Of a stretch of 64,000 nucleotides of DNA, positions 1-12,790 are shown piece after piece. The DNA is taken from positions 1 through 64,000 of the forward strand of contig LSSN01000245.1 of NCBI GenBank assembly GCA_001970855.1. Direction: 5' to 3'. Numbering within the stretch: the first letter of the stretch is position 1; the number at the start of each line of letters is the position of its first letter. The DNA comes from Smittium culicis (taxonomy: Eukaryota; Kickxellomycota; Harpellomycetes; Harpellales; Legeriomycetaceae). Below the pieces are notes generated by a model, which had not been told where the DNA came from, ran no database searches, and was given only the letters and a program-made list of their open reading frames with translations. Both the position numbers and the translations under genes were made by a program.

Positions 1-3000
1 TCGGTTGAAAAATTATTTTTTTAATATTTTTTTAACTTTTTAAATATTTTTTTATAGTTTTTAGTACAATTTAAAAATTTGTTTAATAAACTCTCTGAGA
101 CATAAAAAAAAAAAGAAGAAGGATATATTATGTAAATAAATTAAAAATCGGTACTAAATAGTTTTATTTTATGGAAGTAATCGGTACTTTAATCGCATAT
201 CTAACACAAAAAAAAATATCATTGATATACAATATATTTTTTATTCGGCTATACGCATTTTTATTCCGTCCAACTATGCTTATCTTTAAAAATTTTAAAT
301 TTATTTAAACATTGAATGTTTTTATTTTAAAAATTCAACTTTTTGATAAATATTATGTTAACCATTTTGTTGTATTCAACTATAAATTGAAATCTTATAT
401 TTGATTTTAAATGCTAATATTAAAATCTTTAAAGTACATTTAATAAATTGAAAATTTTATAAACATTTTAGGCAAAAAGATATCGAATACTTCAATAAGC
501 ATAAAATAAGAGACGCACAGTTAAAATTAGGAGGTATGATATTTCGATAAGATAGCACATCGGTTGAAAAAAAGAGAAAAAAACTAAGCAACTGGATGGT
601 GTGGGGCTTTTTTAATAACATAAATTAATGAAAATGGATCATATAATATCAGAAAACTGAACGGAGTAGATATCAAGCTGGAAATAGGCTAAAAATATTT
701 TTTTCCTAAGATATTTGATATTACCAGTATCAATTCAAGGAGGAGACATGTCGTAATTGGATTTTTTTACCTGTATAGAATAAAAAGAACTACATTTTTC
801 TCCAATAATAAGAGCAGTGTAGATTTTTGTTCTAAATGTTTTTCAAATCCTAGAACATATTCTTATAAAGGGTTTTTTTATTCAAAGCTGAACCAAAGAG
901 AATTTTAGTTTATTGGATTATTATTTTATCATTATTACTATTATTTTAACTATTATTTTAACTATTATTTTTATCATTCATCTTATTATTATTTTACAGT
1001 TGTGATATATATTCCTTATCCAAAAAAGTAAACTAAGTTTGAAGACACAAGTTGAAAATCTTACCGTCAGTTGATTTTTACTTAAAAAAATTTTACTATA
1101 AATACATGTGATTTTTAATTGTTAAATAATATACCAAAAGTCAACATCGCAAAATATTACTTATAAATTTAATCAAAAAATTATTAAACTCTATTCATAA
1201 ATCATCTAAAAGAGCAGAAGAAAAGATATCTGTAGAGACCTATAGTACCAGGCAGATGAATTCTCTGGGACATAGATTTTTATTTACTTGATTTAAATTC
1301 ATAGATTGAAGATTACGGTATAGTTCAATATCAATTATAATAAAAACTAGATTTTATATTTTTTTATTTAATAAAGCGTTTTCATTTTATTCGAACAGCT
1401 TTATTCTTTAATCTCGGATTTAAAGCTACCAAAGATATTAGATAGTAGTATGGATATATAATATTTTCTTATGTGGCCGAAAGTAGTTTAAAATGAAATT
1501 TATTACTATTTTAATTAGTAAGCAGAGAATTTTTTTGTTATGTTTTAAAACTTGGAATTTAAATAATGGAAATTAATAGGTTCAGTTTAGATTCAGCTTA
1601 TTAGACATCTTGGTATTTTATTTTTTTCATATTTAATAGATGTGAATTTTTTTGTGTTCGATTTAATCTTTATTTATTTACTATTCCTTCTCTTATTGAG
1701 ACTAAAATAATAAACTTGTTAGATATATTAGATTAATCTTTGTGATTTATAGCTCATTTTTACAATAAATTATCAAAAATAGCATTTTCTTTGATTAAAA
1801 TTCAATAGCTAGAGGAGAAAACTTGAAAATTGAAAAGGCTTATAATTAAGATTGGTAAAAGATAAAAGGTTATTGATTAATGTCTTCTTAGATATACTAC
1901 AAGTTACACAAGATACATTTTATTAAGCGTGTGATATAGTAGAAAATATTATGTAAAATCACAGATACGGGAGATTCTTAGGGTGAGAGGAACTTTTTTT
2001 CCTATTAATTTTATTTGCTAATAATCATTAGGCGGAATTAATGGCTAAACTAATTAATCTTTTTGATGACATGTATTTAATGGATTTAAACCCCAAATAA
2101 AAATTAAAGCGGACGAAAAATTCGATAGAAAATTATCCGCTTCGCAAAAGAATCTTCGATATGTGCGTTTTCAGCTATTTTAGAGTAGTCACGGCTGAAA
2201 ATTAATATGATTTTGCGATAGTTGGAAATAAGTTCTATTTGCCTTATTGAGTGCAGAAAGCTAATTTTTACGGCGAAATCGATAATATTAATTGAATTAT
2301 ATTGGACTCATAGTAGAATATAAAAAAGATAAGGTGCAGCATATATAATAGTATAATACTATTGGTAACACTGTATGGTTATCAAACTTCATTTGTCGAT
2401 TTTATTGTATAGTATTATTTTGGGAAGTTGATGGTCAAGAATTTCAATGCTACTTTATAACTGTTGTTTACCTCTCTCCAAGGCCAATACTCTTATATTT
2501 TTTAAAAATCATAATTGGATAAGCCAAATAAAATTAATTAGTTATTGGATATATTATCCTTTATAACCAATACATTTTTAATATACTGTATTGATTTACC
2601 TGATCGTCTTATGGTTGAATAATTCAGTAGATCAAAAAAAACCAATGGCCCCAGTAAGGGTTAATAATCCTGTCACATTATAGAGGTAAAACTTTATAAA
2701 GCTTTTTTCTTATATGATGTATAAAATATTATTAAGTAACAAAACGCCAATAATATTCACACAATGTAGTAGCTTTATTTTTTTTTCTCTTGTAATGACA
2801 CATTATAGTTACGTTTGAAAATATAGATTTGACTAATTGACCGAAAAAATGGCCATAGATGACTTTTGTGACATGGTCTTTAGCCGTTTCAAGAACCTAA
2901 ATTTAGCGATTTGACTTGATTTTCGCTGTTTAAATATCGGCAATTAAACAAAAAAAAATTCAGCCAATAATCACAGAGTATAATATTTTATATGAGTGAA

Positions 3001-4190
3001 ATTCTGGACTATTTAAGTATTTAGCATGGTTATACAAAAATAAGTCCTCGTGTCGATGCGCTGTACAACAAGAGCTAGACTCGCACAAAAAAAAATTTTG
3101 GCTACAATAAACGGGCCTAAATAGCCAAACTCATTCGCCTACAATCACAATAATTCGAGGCACCGGCAGAACTCTGAATAATCCGCGGTAATTATCAGTA
3201 GTTAGCTTATAAAAGCATTACTCTGTTCACACTTACTGTGAAAAAATCGGAGCATACTTTAAAAAAATATGAGTAACATGCCATAAATCCCAGAAGATGA
3301 AGACTGGAGAACAAAATTGGTGGTCATGTAGGGTTAACTGAGAAAAGAAATCCACGCATCCTATTAATCTACTGCATGTTGTTTAGCATTAGACCTCTTG
3401 AAAATATGGCGTTATTGTTGTATGCGGGGTACATTAGTAAAATTTGAAGGCTGTATTGATTATGAGAGATGTCTTTGGGGCTCTGTAAATCTCTATCTCT
3501 GATTTAACTATGCGATAGCTATTTCATATTGTCAAGGTTTAATGTCACATGATTGGTTGAAACAGCTGTTCATGCTGCATACATATGTGATATTATTGGG
3601 CGTATTTTCACATTTATAATTGATCCGCTTAATTTCGCTATTCATAGGCTCTTTATTTATTGTCCCCCATTTAAAACTTGCTACACTTAGTATGTTTAAA
3701 ACGCTCTAGAGAGCACATCATTTTTTTTCATAGGTAAATTTAATCAAACGTCTGTCCAACCAAGTATTTGCAAGTAGTTAAACAGAAATTCTATTAGACT
3801 ATTTTTAGCACTTTTTAATTGTCGTGAATAAATACTGATGGATTATTGGCTACTCAATTCATTGGCTATTGAAGGCTGTGGATCAAAAGGTCAGCCAAAC
3901 ATTTCGGTTATAAGATATATTAATTATTAATATATACCCGAAAATAGATCCATCAAGTTCCACCTAGTTTGCAAAGTATCCGCTTTTCAGCTCATCAAAA
4001 AATTAAAGTTTGCAAATATAAAACAAAAAATACATATAAATGCCCCCGTATTTACCCATTAAATAATTAGAATCTTTAAATTTTCATAATTTGCTGGAAT
4101 TTTCTTCTTATCCAATTCTCCAACTTCAAAAAGAATTTCTTATTAATTTCTTCTACTTATTACAAATAAATATATCATTACTTTATAAAA
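1..4190. other. AT-rich intergenic region upstream of the deaminase gene
   Basis: I see no open reading frame of useful length on either strand. The sequence is AT-rich with homopolymer A/T runs and a simple ATT/ATTTT-rich stretch near 925-1000. One MITE copy lies at 2471-2660. The stretch 3050-3600 is visibly less AT-rich than its surroundings, but I could not match it to a gene or RNA. The last 120 bases before the deaminase start are pyrimidine-rich (TTC/CTT runs around 4100-4160), as seen upstream of other genes here. Confidence 0.6.
2471..2660 (-). repeat. MITE copy with TTAA flank (piggyBac-like ends)
   Basis: This is a 190-bp copy of the family described at 17397. It is flanked by TTTA (2467-2470, a decayed TTAA) on the left and an intact TTAA (2661-2664) on the right. 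The right end reads CAGTAAGGG before TTAA. The internal GTAGATCAAAA motif and the left-end CCAATACTCTTAT block match other copies in reverse orientation. It is diverged, so it is an old insertion. Confidence 0.6.
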
Positions 4191-5060
4191 ATGAGACTAG
4201 TTATCAGAGACGATCAACATAGCGCTGCGTTCTACACTGCTAACTACATCAAGCAAAGAATTCTTGAATTTGCCCCTACTGCTGACAGACCTTTTGTTCT
4301 AGGTCTCCCAACTGGCTCCTCCCCTATCCAAGTTTACAAGCACTTTGTCGACTTTTACAAAAATGGTGAGCTCTCTTTTGAAAACGTCGTTACCTTCAAT
4401 ATGGACGAATACGTAGGTCTCCCCCGTGATCACCCTGAATCCTACCACACCTTTATGTTCAACCACCTCTTCAAGCACGTCAACATCAAGCCTGAAAATA
4501 TCAACATGCTTGACGGTAACGCTGAAGAGTTGGACAAAGAATGTAAGAGATATGAAGATGAAATGGTCCGTGTTGGCGGTATTGAACTATTCTTGGGTGG
4601 TATCGGCCCTGACGGCCACATCGCTTTCAATGAACCAGGAAGCAGTATGAAGAGCAGAACTCGTGTCAAGACTTTAGCCTATGAAACTGTTCTCGCTAAC
4701 GCCCGCTTCTTTGGCGGTGACGTCAATAAAGTCCCTAAACTAGCTTTAACTGTTGGTGTTGAAACTGTAACCTCTGCCCGTGAAGTTGTTATCATTATCA
4801 CTGGTGCCCACAAAGCCATCGCCCTCAACAAATGCATTGAAGAAGGTGTAAATCACATGTGGACTGTCTCTGCAATTCAACTTCATCCATCTGCTATGAT
4901 CGTTTGTGACGAAGATGCTACCCTTGAATTACACGTTAAAACCGTCCGCTACTTCAAGAGTATTGAACAAGTTCAAGAACAACTCATTGGCCGTGACAAC
5001 ATTGGCTTGAAAGGATCTATCTCCTCTCTATCAAAAATGAACAGAGAGTATTCCTCTTAA
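4191..5060 (+). CDS. NAG1: Glucosamine-6-phosphate deaminase
   Basis: Converts glucosamine-6-phosphate to fructose-6-phosphate plus ammonia, the last dedicated step of GlcNAc catabolism, in the cytosol. The 289-residue intronless product covers the whole NagB/GNPDA family. The sugar-phosphate loop GLPTGSSP is at residues 38-45. Catalytic D72 sits in FNMDEYVGL. D141, H143 and E148 lie in GPDGHIAFNEPGSS, at the same numbers as in the E. coli enzyme. The C-terminal TVRYFK motif is present, followed by about 20 extra residues. The first ATG follows an AT-rich leader and gives the full conserved N-terminus. The deacetylase that makes its substrate is at 40799 on the same strand. NAG1 follows Candida usage. 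Codon use is richer in C-ending codons than the RBR or histidine kinase genes here, as expected if it is well expressed. Confidence 0.96.
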   Translation: MRLVIRDDQHSAAFYTANYIKQRILEFAPTADRPFVLGLPTGSSPIQVYKHFVDFYKNGELSFENVVTFNMDEYVGLPRDHPESYHTFMFNHLFKHVNIKPENINMLDGNAEELDKECKRYEDEMVRVGGIELFLGGIGPDGHIAFNEPGSSMKSRTRVKTLAYETVLANARFFGGDVNKVPKLALTVGVETVTSAREVVIIITGAHKAIALNKCIEEGVNHMWTVSAIQLHPSAMIVCDEDATLELHVKTVRYFKSIEQVQEQLIGRDNIGLKGSISSLSKMNREYSS

Positions 5061-5730
5061 ACAAATTTACATATATTAGACTTTCGCCTCTAGCTAAACA
5101 AAAAAAAAAAATCCAACCCGTACCATCTCTAACCCTTTTTTCCTTTATATTTTTAATAATTAGTACTGTTATATTAAATAAATCAAATTTCATTAACCAT
5201 TTATACACGCAGCCACCATCATCTATCCACCTCATAAATTTCTCGATTCATTCTACTTATGCTAACATTTTTTAAAATATATTTACATATTAATCTTAAA
5301 GATAGGTTTTATCAGAAATTTTTTTCTTGGGCGAGCCAATAGGATTAGAGAATCTATAAAATTTTATTTCTTATCTACTATTCACTTTTTTAATACATCT
5401 TATAAATAAAATAGGCTATAACCATCGAACACGTAATCTATCGACTTTAACATATTAATACAACTTTGTTGACCTTGCCAAGAGCTACATTTTGGTATAA
5501 GTTTGGTCTCTTTAGACAAAGTTTAACTATTGCAATTAAATTGAAAGTACCCTAGTTTGGTGCACGGTTTTAATTAGCCAAATCTAAAAAAAAAAAAAAA
5601 AAAGCACGCAAATCGCCGAATTTAACGAATTTGATTATTTCGACTAATTTGCGACATTAAAAAAAGCCTACACAAAAAAAACCAAAAAATAAATAAAAGC
5701 ACAAAAAAAAAAACACCAATTTAATTAATT
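5061..5730. other. Deaminase 3' flank and LINE 5' flank
   Basis: No gene is visible. There is an A13 run at about 5099-5111 and T-rich stretches after the deaminase stop, suitable as 3' untranslated region. An A-rich tract at 5587-5604 and A-rich leader sequence up to 5730 may be the 5' untranslated region of the LINE, but I could not define the element's left edge or a target-site duplication. Confidence 0.45.
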
Positions 5731-7342
5731 ATGGTCATTAGAAAGCCCATAAAACGTGCTAGATCACTGTTTAGTGATATCGTTAAGGGGGATGACCCTG
5801 AATACGCTAATAAAGCTGAATTAACCAGCACAAACGTTAATTCCGCTAGTGTATTCGATAAATCCAAGTTGAATACCCAATATTTAAATCAAAAAACTCC
5901 AAAAAAAATACAAATCCAACAAAATACACAAAAAAACGGTAAACTTAATAAAAAAAAAACTAAGATTCTGCCAAAGCTGGACATGACCCAGTATAGGGCT
6001 GTATCCCTTAAACATCTTATTTTTGGGGGCAAACAGAGCTGCCTAAAAAGTTTCTGTGTAGCAGGATCCGATCAAAAGATCGGTATCGACTGGGGCCAAT
6101 TTAAGGGAGATGTACCCGAAGCCTTGGATGTAGTATTTAATGCTATTGGTGACAGTATATACACAAGATATGATGACTATAGAGCAAATGCCACATATAT
6201 AACTCTTGACAATCTAGAAGACGCAACCAATCTCATTTCTAAGACATTGGCTTACGAGGATCAGAAAATTGACATATATCAAACAGTAAAAATGGAAGAG
6301 GATATCATGACCGTAATTGTCCCGAATTTTAAGTAAATTTCAATTACAAAAATGGTTCAGCTGGTCATAAAGGAGCTGAAACCCCTAGGCGAAATCAAGG
6401 ATATTAGCGCCTTATGCAAAAAAGATAGAAATTAGTATATTCCTTATGGTATTAATGTTCTACTCAGGAAAAATACTATTGACACTGAACTGCCACTTTT
6501 CCTTGGCCATGAAGATGGTCGTATAAACATCTTCTACATAGGATGCAAGGAAGCTTGTAGTTACTGTAAGAAAGATGGACACTGGAAATCGGAGTGCCCA
6601 ACATTAAAAAACACAATAATCAAAAAAAATTTTATAAACGGTATGACGAAATCGTCGTTGAAATTTTCGCACCCTGAACCGACTAAGGTGGAATTTTCAA
6701 CACCATCAGCATCATTAATAAAAAATGATGCCCCAAAAACGAATTTTAATAACGCAAGTATCCATGAAACCCCTAAAATCAGCGGCGATGATAAACATCT
6801 ACCCAAAAACGAATCTTCAGGAACAAAATCCACCACTATAAATAGACTTAGGGGTACAGTAGGCTTAAAAAAAATCATCAGCTTACTCTATAAACTTAAA
6901 AAAGCTAGCATCTGATAAAAACCAAAAAGTATCACCCGCTGATGATACAGAATCAGATGAAAGCAAAGATGAGGTAAAACTACCAAAAAAAAAAAGCATC
7001 AATAATAAAATTGTTGAAAGCGATGATTCTCAAGATTCATCATCAATCGCGGGTTCAAGCTCACCAATAGAAATTAAAAATGAGTATATCTCACTAATAT
7101 CAGGTATTTTTGAATCATCTGAAGCGAAAAACACGCCCTCAGATCACAATATTATGGCTGAAAACGCCAGGCTAGGAAAAATATCGGAAAAAAAATTCAT
7201 GTATTATGTCCCTAAGGTGGACTATGCACCTCAAGGCAGCATTCTAGCTGGAATGGACTTAGATTCCGACCCTTCGGACCAATCCAGCTCAGATATTGAA
7301 ATTTATTTTATTTATTTTTTTTTTAATATCAATAATAAATGA
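5731..7342 (+). pseudogene. LINE ORF1 (gag-like, CCHC knuckle), disrupted
   Basis: Reading starts at ATG 5731 with a basic N-terminus rich in Lys and Asn. The frame is broken by TAA at 6334-6336 and TAG at 6433-6435, yet the same frame continues into a perfect CCHC knuckle (CSYCKKDGHWKSEC, encoded at about 6556-6597) and on to 6915. A one-base shift near the A-run at 6895-6904 moves the reading to the frame that ends at TGA 7340-7342. The C-terminal part is acidic and Ser-rich. The knuckle supports an RNA-binding gag-like role in the retrotransposition particle. The rest has no domain that I recognise. Confidence 0.8.
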
Positions 7343-10300
7343 AAATAAAGCACAAAAAGAGTGCAAAAAATTCAAAGATAAATAAAATCGAAAAGTTCTT
7401 GATACTAAATGTGCAAGAATTGTCCAAAAAAAAAAATTAAAAAATACATACTACTTAACTCGTCGCTTATTGAGCTAAGTATCAATGTAAAGAAAGTTAA
7501 ACAACGCAACGTAAAATGGAGACACGAGCTCCTGCCACGAGATAACTACAAAATCTCGCTGTCAAAATGCGAAATATAAAAAATTTAAAAATCACTAGGT
7601 GCCAAAATTAGGCGCGAAAAAAATTAAAAATTGCGATCACGACATACGATTGGCAGTAATTATGAAAAACCAATCACGCCAAAAAATAACACATTAACGG
7701 TGATGACCTATAATATACGAAGTATCAAGGGTATATCAGAATAATTTCAGCATTTTTTAACACGGTATAGACCGGATATTGTAGCACTGCAAGAAACGCT
7801 TTTAAATAAAAAACATATCTCTATAAAATACCTGGGTACACGTCAATAGAGTCTAAATCTGACCTTGTTAAAGGTGGAAGGGGACTACTATTAGCAGTAA
7901 AAAACAACTGTGGACTTCAAATTAGTGAGCATAATTCAGCGCCTAGTTGGTTATCTGGAATATTAGAGGTCCAAACAAAAAATAAAAAAAAGATATTAAT
8001 AAGTGTCATTAATTCACATATACCGGCCGACAATACATGGGAAAAAAGGTCTATTGACGAAATTTTCGGCCATATAAGTAAGGCCAAAAAAAAATTCGCA
8101 AAAATTTTTTTGGTTGTCGACTTTAATATGGATGTCAGTGCGTCGAATAAATTTGTGAGTAAACTTGAAGCTGAGCTCCAAGCCGCTAAAGTAACAAACT
8201 CAACAGGATCGATGGTACAAACTAAAAACAGGTCGTATGATTGACCACATATATTATAGTGGGTCGCTAGGAAGGTAAAACTTCTGCCTATTAAACAAAA
8301 AAATAGACCTAAGCGACCATTTCCCTATAATATCACAATGGAACTTCGATGCAATAAAAACGGTGCAAAAAAAACCAAAAATTAATACTAATAAAAATAA
8401 ACATAATTTCTAGTCAATTAATAAATAGCAATAAATATGCAGAACTAAGTTCATCAAACTCAACGCTTGAAGAGCTTTTCAAGCACACAATAAGTACGGT
8501 TAGGGAAGAAACACATGCTATCGATGCAATGACGACTCCAAGCGACTATAAAACCGAACCTCTAAGCAAGATTGCTCTCGCCTGTATCAAAAACAGGCGA
8601 AATGCGTTCAAAAAATTTAGGCGTGGTAAAATTGGCGAATCAGATTACGTAAGCTCAAAATATATCGCAATTAAAGCTATAAAACTCGATCAAAAAACAA
8701 AATATAGTAAAATAATGAAAATGATTGCCAACCAATTAATTTTCAACGATTCCAAAAAGCTTTGGAATTTAATTAAATCATACACTGGGAAATCGTTTAA
8801 AAGCATCGCCTATGGCCCAGTGTACGATAAATTTAAAAATTTAACTACTGAAAAACATGAAAAAATAAAAATATGGACAAATAATTTTGGAGATCTAGCC
8901 TAAGACGCTACTGGGAACAGCCGATCTACCGATAAGTGGGAAAATCTTATCATTAGTGACTGTGACTATTACCCGGAGTGTGATAACAGTATATTATGGT
9001 CTGATATCACTCAGGCACTTGCAGATACACCCAATAGCAAAGCTCCGGGAGCTGATGGTGTGACATCTGAGGTATGGAAACTGGTGATGACCGAGCCAAC
9101 ACCCACATCAAGCCTAGCAATATTACTAAACAAAATCATCAATCTAATGTACGACACAGGGGTTATACCCCCAGTGCCTAGAAACATCAGTGGTGGTCCC
9201 GGTACCTAAAAAGGGAGATCTGAAGGGCCCCGATAACTACTAAGGGATATCACTGATCCCAACACTGATGAAACTGGTGGCCAAAATTGTGGCCACCAAA
9301 CTCAGCAAAATCGATGCGAAATACCAAATACTGGTAAAAGAGCAAGCTGGATTCAGAAATTTCGAGGAGTGTGCGGGACAAGCGATCACTCTATACGAAA
9401 TAGTACGCAGACGATAAATTTATAACAAGGAAACATGGCTGTGCTATATCGACTATAGCAAGGCCTACGACCGGGTCCCCCATATGGCCTTACTGCATAA
9501 ACTCAGATCAGTGGGCATTGGGGGAAAACTCCTCAATATGATCAAGGGCATGTATGATTCCCCGAAAATCGCAGTTAGAGTTGGAAATGAAGTTTCCAAC
9601 CCCACTGAATACCACTGTGGAGTGCGGCAAGGGTTCCCAGCCTCGCCGATACTCTTCGATTTCTACATTAATGATATATTCAAGGACGTACGATGTGTGC
9701 GGATTTCTGGTCTCACCTCGCGCATACCTGGACTACTGATTGCCGACGATGCCGTGCTATTGTACGAATCATCAGCCGAGCTACAAACCGCCCTGAACAC
9801 CATTACCGAATGGTCATACACTTGGGAAATGGCTGTGAATGCCTCCAAGTGCGGGATAATACGATAAACGGGGAGTTGACTACTGATATGACCCTGCAGG
9901 GCCAAAAAGTTGACTCCACCGACCAGTGCACCTACCTGGGCTATATCATGAATATCAAGTGGGATGTATCTGGGACGATCAAGAACAACAATAACAAGGT
10001 CAGGAAGGCTGTATACGCTGCCTACAGCTTCCTGAGACGGTCTGATGTGCTCACAGCACTAAAAATAAAGTTCATCAATTCGGTGCTGATGCCGATTGGA
10101 TGTTACGGTGGGGAGACATTTGGCATGAGCGAAGCCAGATGCAAGCCCATACAGTCAGAAATCGACAAGGCAATCCGACTGGTTTCCAACGTCGGGAAAT
10201 CAGCGGCCATGGAGCGCATCAGGGACGAACTGGGCATAACCTCAGTGTTCATGCGCATCAGCACAGCCCGTGAGCATGCATAACATATGTGGCCAACATC

Positions 10301-10638
10301 AAAAACATGGATCGCCGACCTCATCAAGTCACCGATGAAGGCCCGGATGGCCACCTGGGTTACCGGGAGCGCCCGGTGGATCAAAAAATTCTGCTTTCAA
10401 GATCCAAGAAGTCAGAATATCACCACGATAGTCGAGCGAAAACTACGTAATAACGAAAATTTCATCAATTGGTGGATGGTAGTCTGGAATATCGGCAAAA
10501 ATAAGCAAATGGTTTGACCTTAAATAAATGTATCCGAACCTGAATCTAGGCCTTCAGGAAAATGGGAAAATATGTATAGGCACATTTCAGACCACCCAGC
10601 GACTAGAGTACAGAAAAATCTTGAATAATTTTTTTTAA
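7339..10638 (+). pseudogene. LINE ORF2 (endonuclease + reverse transcriptase), disrupted
   Basis: Starts at ATG 7339, overlapping the ORF1 stop. The endonuclease domain shows MTYNIRS at 7703, ALQETLL near 7780, DFNMD near 8120 and the catalytic SDHFPI block near 8316. The reverse transcriptase follows: KAPGADGVTSEVW near 9040, VPVPKKGDLKGPDNY near 9195-9240, DYSKAYDRVPH near 9450, GVRQGFPASPILF near 9620 and the active-site ADD at 9742-9750 (usually Y/F-x-DD). Visible lesions include TAA at 7742, 9241 and 9415 in the local frames, a stop at 9865-9867 with continuation in another frame, and further shifts near 10283 and 10517. The C-terminal frame ends at TAA 10636-10638. Inactive remnant. Confidence 0.85.
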
Positions 10639-12790
10639 ATTTATTGTCTTTTATACAGCTTTGTGCCTGAAATAGTTGGTCACATAAATTAAAGGATCAT
10701 CCTGTTTGAAAATCACTGAAATTTTTTATCGATCAGTTTATGCCGATCCAGATAATTTCTGAAAAAAATTTCGCTTTCTGTTTTTAATAATGATCAATTT
10801 GGGATAGTTGAAAAACGCCTATGCTATATGGAAGGCGCTATAGCAATTTTTTATTCGCTATAAGTCGGTACTTTTGATCAAAAATTTTACCTTAAAACAG
10901 CAACAACTTCGAATTGAAATCGTGATCCTAGTGTACGTAAATTTCAGATTATAAATGATTTACTAGTAACATTTAACTATTTCCATGTGAATATGATGAA
11001 TAAACGATGAAAATGAAATATTAATAAATCTATATTCAAATATTAATGAATATTCATAAACATTTTTTATTATTACTATTTATAATTAAATAAACCAAAT
11101 AGGCTCAAAAAATAATTGAGCTATGATTGTATATCTTTTAATTTTCTATAATTGATTTTTGCGCAAAGTTATTGTTTTATTGTAATTTAATTAAAAAAGT
11201 TTATTTATAAAAAACAAAAAAAAAAAAAATAGCTTTATTTAACATAAAATAATAAACATAATTTAAAAGTGTCCAATGAATATTTATACCTGTTTTCATT
11301 ATGAAAATAATTCTATTTTCGGAATCAATAATATTAGTATAAAACTAATAATACTGCTTCTAATTATTTTATAACTCTACATTTGACCAGAATTATTTAA
11401 ATTGTTATATATACAAATTCGATTTAAATTTGATTTAAATTTGATTTTATTTCCATTGTTGAAACACTATGACAAATTTATTGGTGGGATAATTTACCAA
11501 TTAAAATGTAAAATCCATATAAAAAATTGTTTTATACTATATTTTCTAGATTTTATTTCTATTTTAAAAATTTATAACTACCAGAATCGACGAATTGCTA
11601 AGGCTATCTAAATGTATAAAATTTAATTGAAATATTATTGATGTCCTATTTTAATAGTTAATCTCTATTTTATGTTTCTAAAATGGATGTACTAAAATAC
11701 AAGTTTACTAGTGATATTCTTAAATAATCCAACGAAATTCTCAACCAGATTGAAGGTTAAGAATTTAGTTTTTGTTTTATTATAACGATTATATAAGATG
11801 CTTTATTAAAAGAATAACTTCCATTTTCAATAGCATTACATTCAATTAAATTAAATTTTAAGGCTTAAAAAGTAATTATGTAATGTTATAAATGAATATT
11901 TTTTTTTATATTTTTATTTTATTCTATAATATGTATTTTTAAATCATATAGGTTAGATTCAGTATAATTTAAATTAAATTATATATTCTAAATAATCTTT
12001 TGAAGGTTATTATTATAATTTCTGCTTTCGAAATATTCAAAGAGCATAAAAAATCGAATGATTTATAATAATAAATATAGTATTAATTATTATTTTATAC
12101 TAAAATGATGATTAGGAGTACAATAATTCAATATAGAGAAAATTTTTTATTAGTAGGAATAAATAAAAAAACGATCAAGCTTTTAAATCTGCGTGGAAAA
12201 TTTTTAGTATCATAAATTTTTTGATTCATATCGATTAATTTCTTCAAATTATTCCTTTTTTTTACATAAGTTTAAAATGAAAATTTCTGGTATGTTTTTA
12301 CGAGTTTTATCAGTTACTAGTTTAAACTTTTAGTATTTTTATTTAATGTCATATTTCTGTTATAAGATTGTTTTCTGGATCTATTATAATATATTTTTAT
12401 TTATAACTAAAATTATTTTAAAGATATTTTAATTTAAAAATAGCTATTGGAGATGAAAGCATATCAATTAAAGTATAATTATGCATAATAGCGATATACG
12501 CATTCCAACTTGCATTAATAAAAAATTGACTTTATTAATTTCATACAAAATAAAAATTTTTAATCTGAAAATTTTATCAAATTAGACAATATAATCATTA
12601 TATATACATTGAAGCTTATAATTTTCCAAAATACAATAATGCACTCATTTATAGTATTTAAAAGACGAATAATTGATAAATCTAACACTAAATCTAAATT
12701 AAATACCTATTTTTATTTATAATATTCAATAAAGCATAAATTATAAAGTATAAATTATGCTTTTTAGCTCAAAAGAAAACCAGCTTTGAA
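10639..12790. other. AT-rich intergenic region
   Basis: No coding sequence is supported. The region is very AT-rich with A/T homopolymers (for example the A-run near 11210-11230) and short local repeats such as the repeated GATTTAAATTT unit at about 11421-11450. It separates the LINE relic from the RBR ligase gene and must contain that gene's promoter, but no distinct motif stands out. Confidence 0.5.

Larger units (their letters stand above)
5731..10638 (+). mobile_element. Degenerate non-LTR retrotransposon (LINE) with ORF1 and ORF2
   Basis: A nearly full-length but inactive LINE. ORF1 (nucleic-acid-binding, one CCHC knuckle) is followed by ORF2 with an apurinic-type endonuclease and a reverse transcriptase. 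The two frames overlap at 7339-7342 as ATGA, so ORF2 was probably translated by termination-reinitiation. Several stops and frameshifts interrupt both frames, so this copy cannot move by itself. It is visibly less AT-rich than its flanks, especially at 9000-10500, as expected for an inserted element. Neither the poly(A) tail nor target-site duplications could be placed. The domain order is that of L1/Tad1-like clades; I saw no RNase H domain. Confidence 0.88.

Noticed and set aside
3720..3905. Possible further MITE copy (GGCTATTGAAGGCTGTGGATCAAAAGG-like end, seen in parts)
   Set aside because: Only the TTGGCTATT and GTGGATCAAAA blocks match; no TTAA or CCCTTT end can be placed.
4426..4669. 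Overlapping frames inside the deaminase, on both strands
   Set aside because: Shadows of a clearly functional gene.
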